Shown here: positions 16,135 through 25,026 of the stretch, one piece after another
How the letters are laid out: every line of letters starts with the position of its first letter
Position numbering within the stretch: the first letter of the stretch is position 1
Assembly: GCA_033813475.1 (NCBI GenBank)
Contig: JAPXRP010000029.1
Location: 1-30,651 of the forward strand
Origin: JAAYBR01 sp033813475
Lineage (GTDB): Bacteria; Hydrogenedentota; Hydrogenedentia; Hydrogenedentales; CAITNO01
Length of the DNA: 30,651 nt
Direction: 5' to 3'
Program-made: the position numbers and the translations under genes
Notes under the pieces: model-generated
Told to the model about the DNA's origin: nothing
Databases searched by the model: none
What the model saw: the letters and a program-made list of their open reading frames with translations, nothing else

Positions 16135-17673
16135 CTAACGAACTGCGGCTAGCCGGAACCCCAACCCGTGGTCCCGATACCACGGGTTGCCGCTGACCCG
16201 ACTCGCCGAGCGGCAGGACCGGGCGGTGCCATACCAGTTACCGCCCCGGACGACACGGGCCGAAGCCGATAGGTTTATGTATGTACTCCCATCCGTCGGG
16301 GCCTGCGTGTAGTCGTCGTGCCAATCGTCCTCGCACCACTCCCACACGTTCCCATGCATATCACAAAGCCCAAAGGCGTTTGGCAGCTTTCCGGCCACCG
16401 GCTGGTTCCCAAAGCCGGGCTCTCCATAATCCGCGTTGTTCCCGCAGTACCACATGTGCTGGCTGCGCAGCCCGTCATCCTCACACATATCCGCCACCCC
16501 CAGCGAGTCTCCAAAGTGGAACCGGGTCTGCGTCCCCGCGCGGCAGGCATATTCCCACTCCGCCTCACTCGGCAGCCGCAGCGTCGCCGGACCCTGGCCC
16601 GTCGCCGTGATGTGCGCGTTCAACGCCGTGATAAACGCCTGGGCGTCGTCCCAAGAAACGTTATAGGCGGGATAGTCGGCCCCCACCCCATAGGTGGAGG
16701 AGGGCTCTTCGCCCGGCCACGACCCCATCACCGCCAGCCACTGCCCCTGTGTCACCTCATACTTGCCCATGTAGAAGTCATACCCAATCGTCACCGTGTG
16801 CACAGGCCCCTCACTACTGTACCGATTCCGCTCCGTGTCCGGAGACCCCATCTGGAAACTCCCGGCGGGCACCTTAACCAGTTCCAGCGGCATACCGCCC
16901 GGGAGAAGGATCGTGACCGTCTCGATGACAAAAGATCCACTGGAAACCACTAGGTTCACCGCCGTGCCCGGCATCACGCTGGGACCCGCCGCTGGGTCCT
17001 GGCTAATGACCGAACCGACGGGCACCGTGTCGCTGGACTGCTGGGTCACCGTGCCGACCACCAGACCCGCACCCGTGATGGCCGCCTCCACCGACGCTTG
17101 TGCCAGGCCGACAGCATCCGGAACGGCCACCGGCTGCGGCCCCCTGCTCACCGCCAGACTGACTGCGGAGCCAGAGACGACTTCCACCCCCGCCGCCGGA
17201 TTCTGGCTAATCACGGATCCGGCGGGAACCGTCTCGTGATGCTCCTCCGTCACCGCGCCAACCACCAGACCCGCACCCACGATGACCGCCTCCGCATCCG
17301 CCCGAGCCAGGCCCACCACATTGGGAACCGCCGTCAACGTGACGGTGACACAGTTGGGCACCGTGGCAGTGTTGGTCTTTCCGTCACTGCTGGTCACGGT
17401 GAGCGTCACGGTGTGGCTGCCCGTCACCGTGTAGGTGTGTTCCGGGTTCTGCTCCGTGGACGTGCCGCCGTCCCCAAAGTTCCATGACCACCCGGTGATC
17501 GTGGACTCCTTGGTGATCACCGAGGCGTCCGTGAACTGCACCTTCAGCGGGGCCACGCCGCTCGTCGGATCGGCGGTGAACCCCGCCAGCGGCTCCCCGG
17601 GCTTGCAGCCCACCCCCAGGAAAGTGATCCCAAAAAGCGCCAATATGACAAAAAACACCCGCACTCTGCTCAT
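16135..17673 (-). CDS. Lipoprotein with PKD, two PASTA and a SUMF1/FGE-fold domain (gene 1)
   Basis: This 512-residue protein is probably a surface lipoprotein: signal peptide with Cys23 after FLGVG, PKD domain 28-112 (WNFGDGG motif), PASTA-like repeats 115-178 and 182-247, and a formylglycine-generating-enzyme fold 262-511 (GSFQMGSPDTE, then RLPSEAEWEYACRAGTQTRF, GNVWEWCED, RVVRGGNW, GFRLA). The paired catalytic cysteines of true FGE are not apparent, so binding rather than catalysis is likely. The start at 17673 has GGAGG (17681-17685) 7 nt upstream; the longer in-frame start overlaps the promoter. Its C-terminal fold and 3' flank are near-copies of those of the gene at 28158, whereas residues 479-504 differ sharply (see the variable-region entry). 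Other names for the family: SUMF1, sulfatase-modifying factor. Confidence 0.9.
   Translation of the reverse strand: MSRVRVFFVILALFGITFLGVGCKPGEPLAGFTADPTSGVAPLKVQFTDASVITKESTITGWSWNFGDGGTSTEQNPEHTYTVTGSHTVTLTVTSSDGKTNTATVPNCVTVTLTAVPNVVGLARADAEAVIVGAGLVVGAVTEEHHETVPAGSVISQNPAAGVEVVSGSAVSLAVSRGPQPVAVPDAVGLAQASVEAAITGAGLVVGTVTQQSSDTVPVGSVISQDPAAGPSVMPGTAVNLVVSSGSFVIETVTILLPGGMPLELVKVPAGSFQMGSPDTERNRYSSEGPVHTVTIGYDFYMGKYEVTQGQWLAVMGSWPGEEPSSTYGVGADYPAYNVSWDDAQAFITALNAHITATGQGPATLRLPSEAEWEYACRAGTQTRFHFGDSLGVADMCEDDGLRSQHMWYCGNNADYGEPGFGNQPVAGKLPNAFGLCDMHGNVWEWCEDDWHDDYTQAPTDGSTYINLSASARVVRGGNWYGTARSCRSASRVSGNPWYRDHGLGFRLAAVR
16162..16239 (-). other. Candidate DGR-type variable region 1 (codons 479-504 of SUMF1-domain gene 1)
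   Basis: Compared with 28185-28262, 14 of 26 codons differ, all changing the amino acid, and the other 12 are identical at the nucleotide level. The changed codons here read AAC, TAT, GGC, ACC, TCC, AGT, GTC, GGC, TGG, TAT, GAC, CAC, GGG, TTG. The invariant frame is TGG, GCC CGG, TGC CGC TCG GCG, CGG, AGC, AAC CCG, CGG. This is the pattern expected if adenines of a template were replaced at random. No template copy is seen in the window. Confidence 0.6.
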
Positions 17674-17749
17674 GAAATAACCTCCGTGAAGCCCCCGCAG
17701 GGGAATCATGCCACACCGGACGAATCCAGACAACGAATCCGTTTCCGAA

Positions 17750-17778
17750 ATACTACCGTATCCCGTGCCCGGCGTCAA
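17750..17778 (-). promoter_or_regulatory. Promoter of SUMF1-domain gene 1
   Basis: On the minus strand, TTGACG (17778-17773), a 17-nt spacer and TAGTAT (17755-17750) match σ70 spacing. The same two boxes with the same spacing precede gene 2 at 29645-29673, and the flanking sequence CCGGGACTTGACGCCGGG is also shared. The start codon is about 77 nt downstream. Confidence 0.7.
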
Positions 17779-17795
17779 GTCCCGGTTTGCTGTTC

Positions 17796-17866
17796 ACATG
17801 GGTGGACAGGGTGGACAGGGTGGACAGGATAAGAAAGAAAATCCTGTGCATCGTGTCCATCCATGT
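17796..17866. repeat. TGGACAGGAT-type inverted repeat element, copy 2
   Basis: This resembles the element at 15479-15541, but the left arm carries three tandem copies of GGTGGACAG (17801-17827). The right arm GTCCATCCATGT (17855-17866) and the centre AAAGAAAATCCTGTGCATC are shared with copy 1. It lies upstream of the promoter of SUMF1-domain gene 1. Confidence 0.8.
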
Positions 17867-17900
17867 CAATTCTTCGCGGTGGCAGTGAAGGCAGGGAGGA

Positions 17901-17931
17901 AGACAAGGCCGCCGGGACGGCGGCGGTACGG
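17901..17931 (+). repeat. 31-bp stem-loop repeat, copy 2
   Basis: It is identical to 15578-15608. As in the first cluster, it follows the TGGACAGGAT element at short distance. It lies just after the 3' end of the small lipoprotein gene at 17967 and might serve as that unit's terminator. Confidence 0.85.
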
Positions 17932-17966
17932 CACCGCATCCGGGCACTGCGCCCGTTTGCCGGGGC

Positions 17967-18491
17967 TCAGTTCCTCTTGGCCTCGATGGTGCCGTTGAGG
18001 GAGAACTGGTCGTGGTCGGGGACTTTGACGGCGAGGCTCCAGGTGCCGGTGAGGGCGTCCATGTCCCCGTTGTCGTTGGTGTCGGAGCCGGCGCCCCGGA
18101 TGCCGATGACGAGGGAGGTGTTTTCGCCCGATTCAGCGCTGACCAAGGTGATCTTGCCGGAGCGGGTGACGTATCCGGTGACCTCGGTGCTGAGGCGGGT
18201 GGGAAGGCCTTCATCGGCGATGTCATCGTAAAGGGAGGGGCACAGGAAATACACCGTGGCGGTTCCCTTGAGCACAAACCCCCGGAGCAGGGAGTAGTCC
18301 CCGTCGTGCTCCAGGGAGAAGGTCATGCTGCATGTGCGGGGTTCGCCGTCGCCGCCGCGCAGGGTTCCCTCCCAGACGCCCCGGTAGGCGCCGGTCACGT
18401 CGAACGGGGGCCTGGCCGCAATCCAGGAGCATCCCGCCGCCAGCAGCATCACCGACAGCACCGCAATTCCCGCGAGTTTTCTTGGTGTCAT
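17967..18491 (-). CDS. Small lipoprotein of unknown function
   Basis: This is a 174-residue protein with a clear lipoprotein signal (lipobox LAAGC, lipidated Cys21), so it is probably anchored in a membrane facing outward. The remainder is β-rich. GSDTNDNGDMDALTG, near residue 135, resembles a dockerin/EF-hand-like Ca2+ loop (D-x-N-x-N/D-G-D-x-D). I do not recognise the family. AGGAG (18498-18502) is 6 nt before the ATG. It is the last gene of the minus-strand run and starts 53 nt after the vWA lipoprotein gene; co-transcription is likely. Confidence 0.8.
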   Translation of the reverse strand: MTPRKLAGIAVLSVMLLAAGCSWIAARPPFDVTGAYRGVWEGTLRGGDGEPRTCSMTFSLEHDGDYSLLRGFVLKGTATVYFLCPSLYDDIADEGLPTRLSTEVTGYVTRSGKITLVSAESGENTSLVIGIRGAGSDTNDNGDMDALTGTWSLAVKVPDHDQFSLNGTIEAKRN

Positions 18492-18544
18492 GGCTGTCTC
18501 CTTTCGCCGGACGGCGCCGGGCCCCCAACGGGCCCGGCGCCCGC

Positions 18545-20896
18545 CTAGTCGAAGTTCACCACTTCCAGATACTGCCCGCCCGAATAGTTGTTGTCAATCC
18601 ATATGTTCTCGACCAGGGGGGTGGTTTCGTCGGGGACCTCCGGATAGTCCATCCGGAAAAGGGGGCCGAAATCGGCGAAGGCGGCGGCGGGTCCGGGGCT
18701 CTCCAGGGTGACCCACCACGCGTTGGGTTCGGGGTCGGGTTCCAGGGTGAGCGTCCACCCGTCGAGCACGCCGCCGTCGGCGGCGCCGACCACTTCCGCC
18801 GTGAAGGGCAGCGTGGTGGCGACATACAGGCGGATGCGCTGGATGCCCCGGGGCATGTAGTCGGCCCGGAAGAGGAGCGTGGCCGTGGTGTCCGCGCCGC
18901 TCGGCACCAGCCGCAGGACACCGCGGCGGACCGTGCCCTCGTAGTCTGCGGGTTTGAAGAGGTTCGAGGCGGCGTACAGGGCGCCCTGCCCGCCCAGGGA
19001 CAGGGAGAACCGGGGCAGGAACGCGGTGTCGTCGCGGCGCAGGGAGGCCCAGCGGAGGGCGTAGCGGCCCTCCAGGCGCTGGATGATCTCCTCAAAGGCG
19101 CCCGCGACGGCGTCGGAATCCGCGGCGGTGAACCGCCGGCCGCCGGTGCGCAGGGCGAGATTGTCCAGCAGGGAGTAGTCGGAAATGTCGCCAAAGCCCA
19201 GGGCCATGATCTTCACGCCGCGCTGGGCGGCGAGGGTGACCACCTCGTTCAGCCGGCGCTGGCTGGAGGTGTCCCGCCCGCGGGAGAAGAGCACGACATA
19301 GCGCTCCTCGTCGGCGGCGTCGGCGGCGTTGAACCCGCGGATGGCGCCGTAGACGGCGTCGTAGGTGCGCGGCCCGGAGGCGAGCCCCGCCACAAACTCC
19401 CCCTGGATGGCGGCGAGCCGCGCGCGCAGGAAGTCGCGGTCGGTGGTGAAGCCGGCGATGCGCGCGGCGGCCTCGTCGTCGCGGCAGAAGGCCGTGATGC
19501 CCACAAGGGTCTCGGGGGTCAGTGCGTTGAGGAAGACCTCCGAGGCGGCGGCCTCCATGGCCGCGATCGCGCCGGGCGCCTCCTGCATGGTCAGGGAGTA
19601 GTCCAGAACCATCTCGCAGCGGAGCTGGCGCGCGGCGGCCCGACGGAGCAGGGGGACCACCTCGGGGGGCGCCGGCTCCGCGCCCTCAAACGCGTCCACG
19701 GAGAACTGGGCGGGCTCCGCCACCACGGGCCGGCCCGCGGCGTCGGCCAGGTTGAACACGAAATCCAGCAGGTACGGCGCGGAGTAGCGCTCCTGCACGT
19801 TCTCAAAATGGACCGCCGTGCCGGTGGTCGTCTCGTCCTGCACCGCCCGCACGGCGATGCGGAAGGGGGCGATCTCGGGCCGGTCGGGGACGATGTCCAC
19901 ATAACTCTGGTGGTTGCCCTCGGGCAGGACCGTCCTGTCCAGCGTGACGAGCAGGGGGGCCTTCATGGGAACCCCCTCGACGGGGGGCGGGAGCGTCATG
20001 GTGTCGGGCAGCACCTTCAGCCAGGCGGCCCCGGGAACAACGGAGACCGACAGGCTGGGAACCCCGTCGCCGGAATTCCACACCTCGACCATGCGGGGCG
20101 CGTACTCCCTGCCGAAATTGATCTCCGAACTGGAGGCGGTGACGGCGGCGTACTTCTTGAAGGCGGTGACGGCGACCTTCACGGGGGCGAAGCCCTCGCT
20201 CGAAAAGACGAGCTCCGCCTTGTGCGGCCCCGGGGTGGGCATGCGCTCCCGCTCCACGGAGACGGCGATCAGGCGGCGGTCCTCCGAGCCGGAACTGTAG
20301 AAAAAGGCGCGGCTGGTCCGGATCCAGGTGACGTTCGACGTGACAACGAACATCGGGGAGGTTGCGACCTGGCTGGTGTTCCAGGCCTCCAGGGAGAGCA
20401 CGGTGTCGTCCGCGCCGAAATCCAGGGCCTCGGTGGACACGCCCACGGCCTCATAGGGCGGCGAGATGTAGACGGGAATCTCCACCGTCTTGACCCGGGG
20501 GCCCTTGATGGTGATGCGCCCCTCGGTCCGCCCCCCCTTGAGCAGCGTGCGGTCCGCCGTGACGATGATGCTTTTCTTGTCCAGAAGGTTCGCCTTGGCC
20601 GCCGGAACCTCCTCCTCCTCCTCCCCGCCGTCCCCCTCTTCGTCCGTGGACTGGGGGGCGGCGCTCTCCACCTCCACCGGCTCCACGGTGAACCAGTCGT
20701 GGGACGCCTCCAGCGTGACCTTCATGTTCTTGAGGTCGTCCTCGCCGTTCCACAGGTCGAAGCGCAGCCCGTTGGCGGTCTCCCCAAACTCCAGATACTC
20801 GACGGACACCTGGACCGCCTCGCGCTTGCACGCCGCGGAAAACAGGCAGAGGGTGCAGACGATGGAAAGCCGAAGCCATGTGCCTGTGCGGATCAC
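18545..20896 (-). CDS. Lipoprotein with BACON-like repeats and a von Willebrand A domain
   Basis: This is a 783-residue lipoprotein. The signal peptide ends at FSAAC (Cys23). Three Ig-like, BACON-type repeats follow (about 30-145, 152-247, 253-350), each with the pattern L-x-F-G ... W-N ... W-(I/L/F). An acidic stretch (84-97) interrupts the first. A vWA domain covers about 425-600. Its metal site is partly degenerate: DYSLT at 432-436 for DxSxS, and LFSRGRD at 536-542 where TDG is usual. A β-rich tail ends in NNYSGGQYLEVVNFD. The start is GTG at 20896 because GGAGG (20903-20907) precedes it by 6 nt and the hydrophobic segment follows. It lies 89 nt downstream of oppF. A role in surface adhesion or substrate capture for the transporter is inferred. 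Confidence 0.8.
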   Translation of the reverse strand: MIRTGTWLRLSIVCTLCLFSAACKREAVQVSVEYLEFGETANGLRFDLWNGEDDLKNMKVTLEASHDWFTVEPVEVESAAPQSTDEEGDGGEEEEEVPAAKANLLDKKSIIVTADRTLLKGGRTEGRITIKGPRVKTVEIPVYISPPYEAVGVSTEALDFGADDTVLSLEAWNTSQVATSPMFVVTSNVTWIRTSRAFFYSSGSEDRRLIAVSVERERMPTPGPHKAELVFSSEGFAPVKVAVTAFKKYAAVTASSSEINFGREYAPRMVEVWNSGDGVPSLSVSVVPGAAWLKVLPDTMTLPPPVEGVPMKAPLLVTLDRTVLPEGNHQSYVDIVPDRPEIAPFRIAVRAVQDETTTGTAVHFENVQERYSAPYLLDFVFNLADAAGRPVVAEPAQFSVDAFEGAEPAPPEVVPLLRRAAARQLRCEMVLDYSLTMQEAPGAIAAMEAAASEVFLNALTPETLVGITAFCRDDEAAARIAGFTTDRDFLRARLAAIQGEFVAGLASGPRTYDAVYGAIRGFNAADAADEERYVVLFSRGRDTSSQRRLNEVVTLAAQRGVKIMALGFGDISDYSLLDNLALRTGGRRFTAADSDAVAGAFEEIIQRLEGRYALRWASLRRDDTAFLPRFSLSLGGQGALYAASNLFKPADYEGTVRRGVLRLVPSGADTTATLLFRADYMPRGIQRIRLYVATTLPFTAEVVGAADGGVLDGWTLTLEPDPEPNAWWVTLESPGPAAAFADFGPLFRMDYPEVPDETTPLVENIWIDNNYSGGQYLEVVNFD

Positions 20897-20985
20897 GAGA
20901 TGCCTCCAGGGGCCCTGGATGCGCCCGCCGACCGTCGGGGCGCGGTCCAAACCCCTGTCATTGTCGCCCCAAACGGCGGGTGTTG

Positions 20986-21966
20986 TCAATGTCTTTCAGG
21001 CGCGTGAACCGCGCAGGCGGCAAAATGCCCCTCCCCGGTGTCCGTCAGCCGCTGCGCGGTCCGGGAGCATTCCGGGCGGACGTCGGGGCAGCGGGGATGG
21101 AAAGGGCAGCCGGACGGCGGGTTGATGGGGCTGGGCACGTCGCCGGCGAGGAGGACGCGGTCGCGGCGGGCCGCCGGATCGGGCACCGGTGCGGCGGCGA
21201 GCAGGGCTTTGGTGTAGGGATGCACCGGCGCGGCGAACAGGTCCGCCGCGGGCGCGGTCTCCACGATGCGGCCCAGATACATGACCGCGACGTGCGTGGA
21301 GATGTGGCGCACCACCGCCAGATCGTGGCTGATGAACAGGTAGGTCAGCCCGAGGCGCTCCTGGAGGTCCTTGAGCAGGTTGAGTATCTGCGCCTGGATG
21401 GACACGTCCAGCGCCGACACGGGCTCGTCGGCGATGATGAACTCGGGCTCGACGGCCAGGGCGCGGGCGATACCGACGCGCTGGCGTTGGCCGCCGCTGA
21501 ACTCGTGGGGGTAGCGGTCCGCCGCCGCGCCGGGCAGGCCCACCAGGTCCAGCAGCTCGGCGGTGCGGGCGGCGACGGCCGCGCCCCGCGCCAGCCGGTG
21601 CACCCGGAGAATCTCGCCGAGCATGCCGCCGACGGTCATGCGGGGGTTCAGGGACGCGTAGGGGTCCTGGAAGATGATCTGCATGCGCTTGCGCAGGGCG
21701 CGCAGGGCGCCCTTGTCGGCGCGCAGCACGTCTGTCCCGTCAAAGGAGACCTCCCCGGAGGTGGGCTCGACCAGCCGAAGCACCAGCCGGCCCGTCGTGG
21801 TTTTGCCGCTGCCGCTCTCCCCCACCAGGCTCAGGGTCGCCCCGCGCGGAATCGAGAAACTGACGCCGTCCACCGCGCGCACCGAGGCGACGGTCCGCCC
21901 GAACACGCCCCCGCGCACAGGAAAATGCTTCACCAGGTCCCTCACCACCAGCAGGTCACCGCTCAT
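20986..21966 (-). CDS. oppF: Peptide/oligosaccharide ABC transporter ATP-binding protein (OppF/DppF type)
   Basis: This is a 326-residue cytoplasmic ATPase that energises import together with OppD. Walker A GESGSGKT is at 49-56, the signature SGGQRQ at 157-162, and Walker B with IIADEP at 177-182. The C-terminal oligopeptide-transport domain has HPYTKALLAA and the Cys-rich segment CPFHPRCPDVRPEC typical of Opp/Dpp ATPases. The ATG at 21966 overlaps the oppD stop (ATGA), with AGGAGG just upstream, which indicates translational coupling; the in-frame extension to 22104 is out-of-frame overlap with oppD. The symbol is at family level; the substrate is unknown. Confidence 0.95.
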   Translation of the reverse strand: MSGDLLVVRDLVKHFPVRGGVFGRTVASVRAVDGVSFSIPRGATLSLVGESGSGKTTTGRLVLRLVEPTSGEVSFDGTDVLRADKGALRALRKRMQIIFQDPYASLNPRMTVGGMLGEILRVHRLARGAAVAARTAELLDLVGLPGAAADRYPHEFSGGQRQRVGIARALAVEPEFIIADEPVSALDVSIQAQILNLLKDLQERLGLTYLFISHDLAVVRHISTHVAVMYLGRIVETAPAADLFAAPVHPYTKALLAAAPVPDPAARRDRVLLAGDVPSPINPPSGCPFHPRCPDVRPECSRTAQRLTDTGEGHFAACAVHAPERH

Positions 21967-23003
21967 GCGCCCTTTCCTCCTTCCCCCGCCGTCGGTTCGG
22001 CGGACGCTTCCGGACAGTGGAGCCAGCAGGCGGCCGTATGGCCCGGCCCGACGGACGCCGGGGACGGCTCGCGCAGGGCGCAGACCGGCAGCGCGCGGGA
22101 GCACCGGGGGTGGAACCGGCAGCCCGCCGGGTAGGCCGTGGCCGGGGGCACGGAACCCCGGATGGCGTGCAGCCGCGCCGCCCCGGCGTTCAGCACGGGC
22201 AGCGACTGGAACAGCTCGCGGGTGTACGGGTGCGCCGGGTTGGCAAAGAGTTCGGCCACCGGGGCGCGCTCGACGATGCGTCCGGCGTACATGACGGCCA
22301 CGGCGTCCGCTGTCTCGGCAACCACGCCGAGGTCGTGCGTGATGAGCAGCACGGCCATGCCCGTGTCGCGCCGCACGTCGCGCAGGAGCGAGAGGATCTG
22401 CGCCTGGATGGTCACGTCGAGGGCCGTCGTCGGCTCGTCGGCGATGAGCACGCGGGGGCCGCAGGCGAGGGCCAGGGCGATCATGACGCGCTGGAGCATG
22501 CCGCCGGAGAGCTGGTGGGGGTAGTCCTGCGCGCGGCGCGCGGCCTCGGGGATGTTCACCCGCTCCAGCGCGCGCACGGCCTCCGCCCAGGCGGCGTCGC
22601 GGCCCAGGCCCCGGTGCAGCCGGATGACGGAGGCGATCTGCGCGCCCACGCGGAACACGGGGTTCATGGAGGTCATGGGCTCCTGGAAGATCATGGAGAT
22701 GTCGTTGCCGCGCACGCGGCGCATGTCGCGCTCCGGCAGTTCAAGCAGGGCGCGCCCGTCGAAAAGCACCTCCCCGTCCGTGATTTCGCCGGGCGGCGAG
22801 GGGATCAGCCGGAGGATGGACAGGGCCGTCACGCTCTTGCCGCAGCCGCTCTCGCCCACGAGCGCCAGCGTCTCCCCGGCGGCGAGGTCGAAGGACACCC
22901 CGTCCACCGCGGCGGCAGTCCCGGCGTCGGTGTGGAACACCGTCCGGAGCCCCCGCACGGAGAGCACGCGGTCCGGGGAGTCGTTGGTGGTTGGCGGCGT
23001 CAT
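21963..23003 (-). CDS. oppD: Peptide/oligosaccharide ABC transporter ATP-binding protein (OppD/DppD type)
   Basis: This 346-residue ATPase has Walker A GESGCGKS (50-57), the signature LSGGMLQ (165-171), Walker B with ADEP (Asp189, Glu190) and the OppD-type end HPYTRELFQSLPVL with the Cys segment CRFHPRCSRALPVC. LSGGMLQ is typical of the OppD partner, as opposed to SGGQRQ in OppF, so the pair is a normal heterodimer. The ATG at 23003 overlaps the oppC stop (ATGA); the apparent upstream extension belongs to the oppC reading region in another frame. Family-level symbol. Confidence 0.95.
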   Translation of the reverse strand: MTPPTTNDSPDRVLSVRGLRTVFHTDAGTAAAVDGVSFDLAAGETLALVGESGCGKSVTALSILRLIPSPPGEITDGEVLFDGRALLELPERDMRRVRGNDISMIFQEPMTSMNPVFRVGAQIASVIRLHRGLGRDAAWAEAVRALERVNIPEAARRAQDYPHQLSGGMLQRVMIALALACGPRVLIADEPTTALDVTIQAQILSLLRDVRRDTGMAVLLITHDLGVVAETADAVAVMYAGRIVERAPVAELFANPAHPYTRELFQSLPVLNAGAARLHAIRGSVPPATAYPAGCRFHPRCSRALPVCALREPSPASVGPGHTAACWLHCPEASAEPTAGEGGKGA

Positions 23004-24019
23004 TGGCGGAGCCTCGGGTCCATGGCGTCGCGCAGGCCGTCGCCGACCAGGTTGAACGCCACCACGGTCAGGAAGATGGCGATACCGGGGAACAGCACGA
23101 GCCACCAGGCAAAATCCACGTAACTCTGCGACTGTTTCAGAATCTCGCCCCAGCTCGCCGTGGGCGGCGGCACGCCGAAGCCCAGAAAGCTCAGGCCGGA
23201 CTCCGTGAGGATGGCCCCGGCCACGCCGAAGGTGGCCGCCACGAACACGGGGCTGACGGCGTTGGGCAGGAGATGGCGGAAGATGACCCGGCCGTCGCCC
23301 AGGCCCAGGGCGCGCGCGGCGGCCGCGTAGTCCATCTCCTTCTGCTTGAGGAACTCGCCCCGGACCAGCCGGGCCACCCCGGGCCAGCTCGTGAGCCCGA
23401 TGACCACCATGATGTTCATGATGCCCGGCTCCAGCAGGGCCATGACGGTGATGATGAGGAAGAAGGACGGCACGCACATCCATATCTCGATGAGGCGCAG
23501 GACCGCGGCGTCCACCCATCTCCCGTAGTACCCCGCCAGCGCGCCCAGGATCACCCCGACCACCACCGCGATGCCCACAGAGAGGAACCCCACGGACATG
23601 GAGATGCGCCCGCCCCAGATGATCCGGCTGAGCACGTCGCGGCCCCGGTCGTCCGTGCCGAACCAGTGGTTCGGCCCCGGCGGTGCCAGACGCGCGCGGA
23701 GGTCCTGGCGCAGGGGGCCATGGGGCACGGGCGGCCACAGGGCGTATTCACCGGGCCCCGGCCGCCAGCGGTCGAAGTTGTTGTAGAGGTTTTCGGCCTG
23801 GAGGTCGGCGTAGGTGATCACGTTCGGCAGCGGGTAGGTCTTCCCCCCCTTCACCAGCCAGACGGGGGTGTCGTTGGCGAGGAAGGGCGCGGCCAAGGAC
23901 AGCGCGCCGAAAAACAGGACCAGCGCCGCCCCCAGCAGGGCCGGGCGGTTCCTGCGGTACTGCCGCCACACAAGGTGCCAGTAGCCGGCGGAGCGCTCCT
24001 GTTGTTCCCGGTCCGTCAT
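23000..24019 (-). CDS. oppC: Peptide/oligosaccharide ABC transporter permease (OppC/DppC type)
   Basis: This is a 339-residue inner-membrane permease with about six membrane segments. The first lies near 27-48. The family block HWFGTDDRGRDVLSR follows at about 117-131, and the EAA-type coupling loop ALGLGDGRVIFRHLLPN at about 237-253. Between the first segment and the FGTDDRGRD block, the extracytoplasmic region (about 49-116) is longer than in E. coli OppC. It ends in the usual DPRLRQ. It overlaps oppB and oppD by 4 nt each (ATGA), so the four opp genes are translationally coupled. Confidence 0.95.
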   Translation of the reverse strand: MTDREQQERSAGYWHLVWRQYRRNRPALLGAALVLFFGALSLAAPFLANDTPVWLVKGGKTYPLPNVITYADLQAENLYNNFDRWRPGPGEYALWPPVPHGPLRQDLRARLAPPGPNHWFGTDDRGRDVLSRIIWGGRISMSVGFLSVGIAVVVGVILGALAGYYGRWVDAAVLRLIEIWMCVPSFFLIITVMALLEPGIMNIMVVIGLTSWPGVARLVRGEFLKQKEMDYAAAARALGLGDGRVIFRHLLPNAVSPVFVAATFGVAGAILTESGLSFLGFGVPPPTASWGEILKQSQSYVDFAWWLVLFPGIAIFLTVVAFNLVGDGLRDAMDPRLRQ

Positions 24020-25011
24020 CCCAGTTTGATCCTCGGGTCCACCAGCGTGTACAGCAGGTCGCTCAGGATGAGCCCCGCCAGCGTCAGCAGGGACGCGATG
24101 GCGACGTTGCCCATGATGAGCGGGTAGTCCCGGCTGAGGACGGCCTCAAAGGCGAGGCGGCCCATCCCGGGCAGGGAGAAAATGGTCTCGATGATGACGC
24201 TGCCCCCGATGAGCGCGGGCAGGAGGCCGCCGAGCAGCGTGACCACCGGGATCAGCGAGTTGCGCATGGCGTATTTCCACACCACCACGCGCTCGGAGAA
24301 GCCGTAGGCCCGCGCCGTGCGCACGTAGTCCTGGCGCAGGGTCTCCAGCATGCCCGCGCGCATGTAGCGCGACAGGAACGCGAGGCTCCCGTAGGTGAGG
24401 CAGAACAGCGGCATCGCCAGGTGCCACATCCGGTCCAGCAGCCAGCGGCCCGGCGAGAGGTCCGACGCGCCGGGGGAGCTCAGCCCGTGGATGGGGAACC
24501 AGTTGAGGTACTCCCCGCCGCCAAGGAACAGGATGAGGAGCATGGCCACCCAGAACCCCGGCAGGCTGTAGAGGAGAAACAGCCCCCCCGTGAGCGCGGT
24601 GTTGGTCCGGGTGCCGCCGTGGGTGGCGGAGTAAACCCCCAGGGGGACGGAGATCAGGTAGACCAGCAGGATCGTCAGGAGGTTGAGCTGCAGGGTGACG
24701 GGGAGCGCCTCCGCGATCTTCGTGGTGACGGGCCGCTGGTCCTTCATGCTCGCGCCGAAGTCCAGCGTGACCAGCCGCCCCAGCCAGCGGACATACTGGA
24801 CGTGCAGGGGCTTGTCGAGGCCGTAAAGGGCCTTGGTCTGCTCGATGATCTGGGCGGTGGCGGCGTCGGCCTTCATGGAGCCGTCCATGCCGCGCAGCTT
24901 GGCGGCCACGGGGCTGCCCGGCGCGAGCTGGATCAGGACAAAGGTGAGCAGGCTGATTCCGAGGAAGGTCGGAATCATCAGGAGCAGCCTGCGTGTGATG
25001 TACGCCCGCAT
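24016..25011 (-). CDS. oppB: Peptide/oligosaccharide ABC transporter permease (OppB/DppB type)
   Basis: This 331-residue inner-membrane permease begins with the standard OppB opening (MRAYITRRLLLMIPTFLGIS), then LAPGSPV, a periplasmic loop with LYGLDKP, further membrane segments, the coupling loop AYGFSERVVVWKYAMRN and the terminal VDPRIKLG. The start lies 15 nt after the stop of the solute-binding protein gene. It is the first membrane subunit of the importer. Confidence 0.95.
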   Translation of the reverse strand: MRAYITRRLLLMIPTFLGISLLTFVLIQLAPGSPVAAKLRGMDGSMKADAATAQIIEQTKALYGLDKPLHVQYVRWLGRLVTLDFGASMKDQRPVTTKIAEALPVTLQLNLLTILLVYLISVPLGVYSATHGGTRTNTALTGGLFLLYSLPGFWVAMLLILFLGGGEYLNWFPIHGLSSPGASDLSPGRWLLDRMWHLAMPLFCLTYGSLAFLSRYMRAGMLETLRQDYVRTARAYGFSERVVVWKYAMRNSLIPVVTLLGGLLPALIGGSVIIETIFSLPGMGRLAFEAVLSRDYPLIMGNVAIASLLTLAGLILSDLLYTLVDPRIKLG

Positions 25012-25026
25012 CGCGCGCCTTCCCGC

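Noticed and set aside
15422..16196. Short open frames in the repeat region
   Set aside because: They run through inverted repeats and the MITE, have no ribosome site, and their translations reflect repeat sequence.
18332..21007. 891-codon open frame on the plus strand
   Set aside because: It is antisense to the vWA lipoprotein gene; Gly/Arg/His-rich shadow frame.
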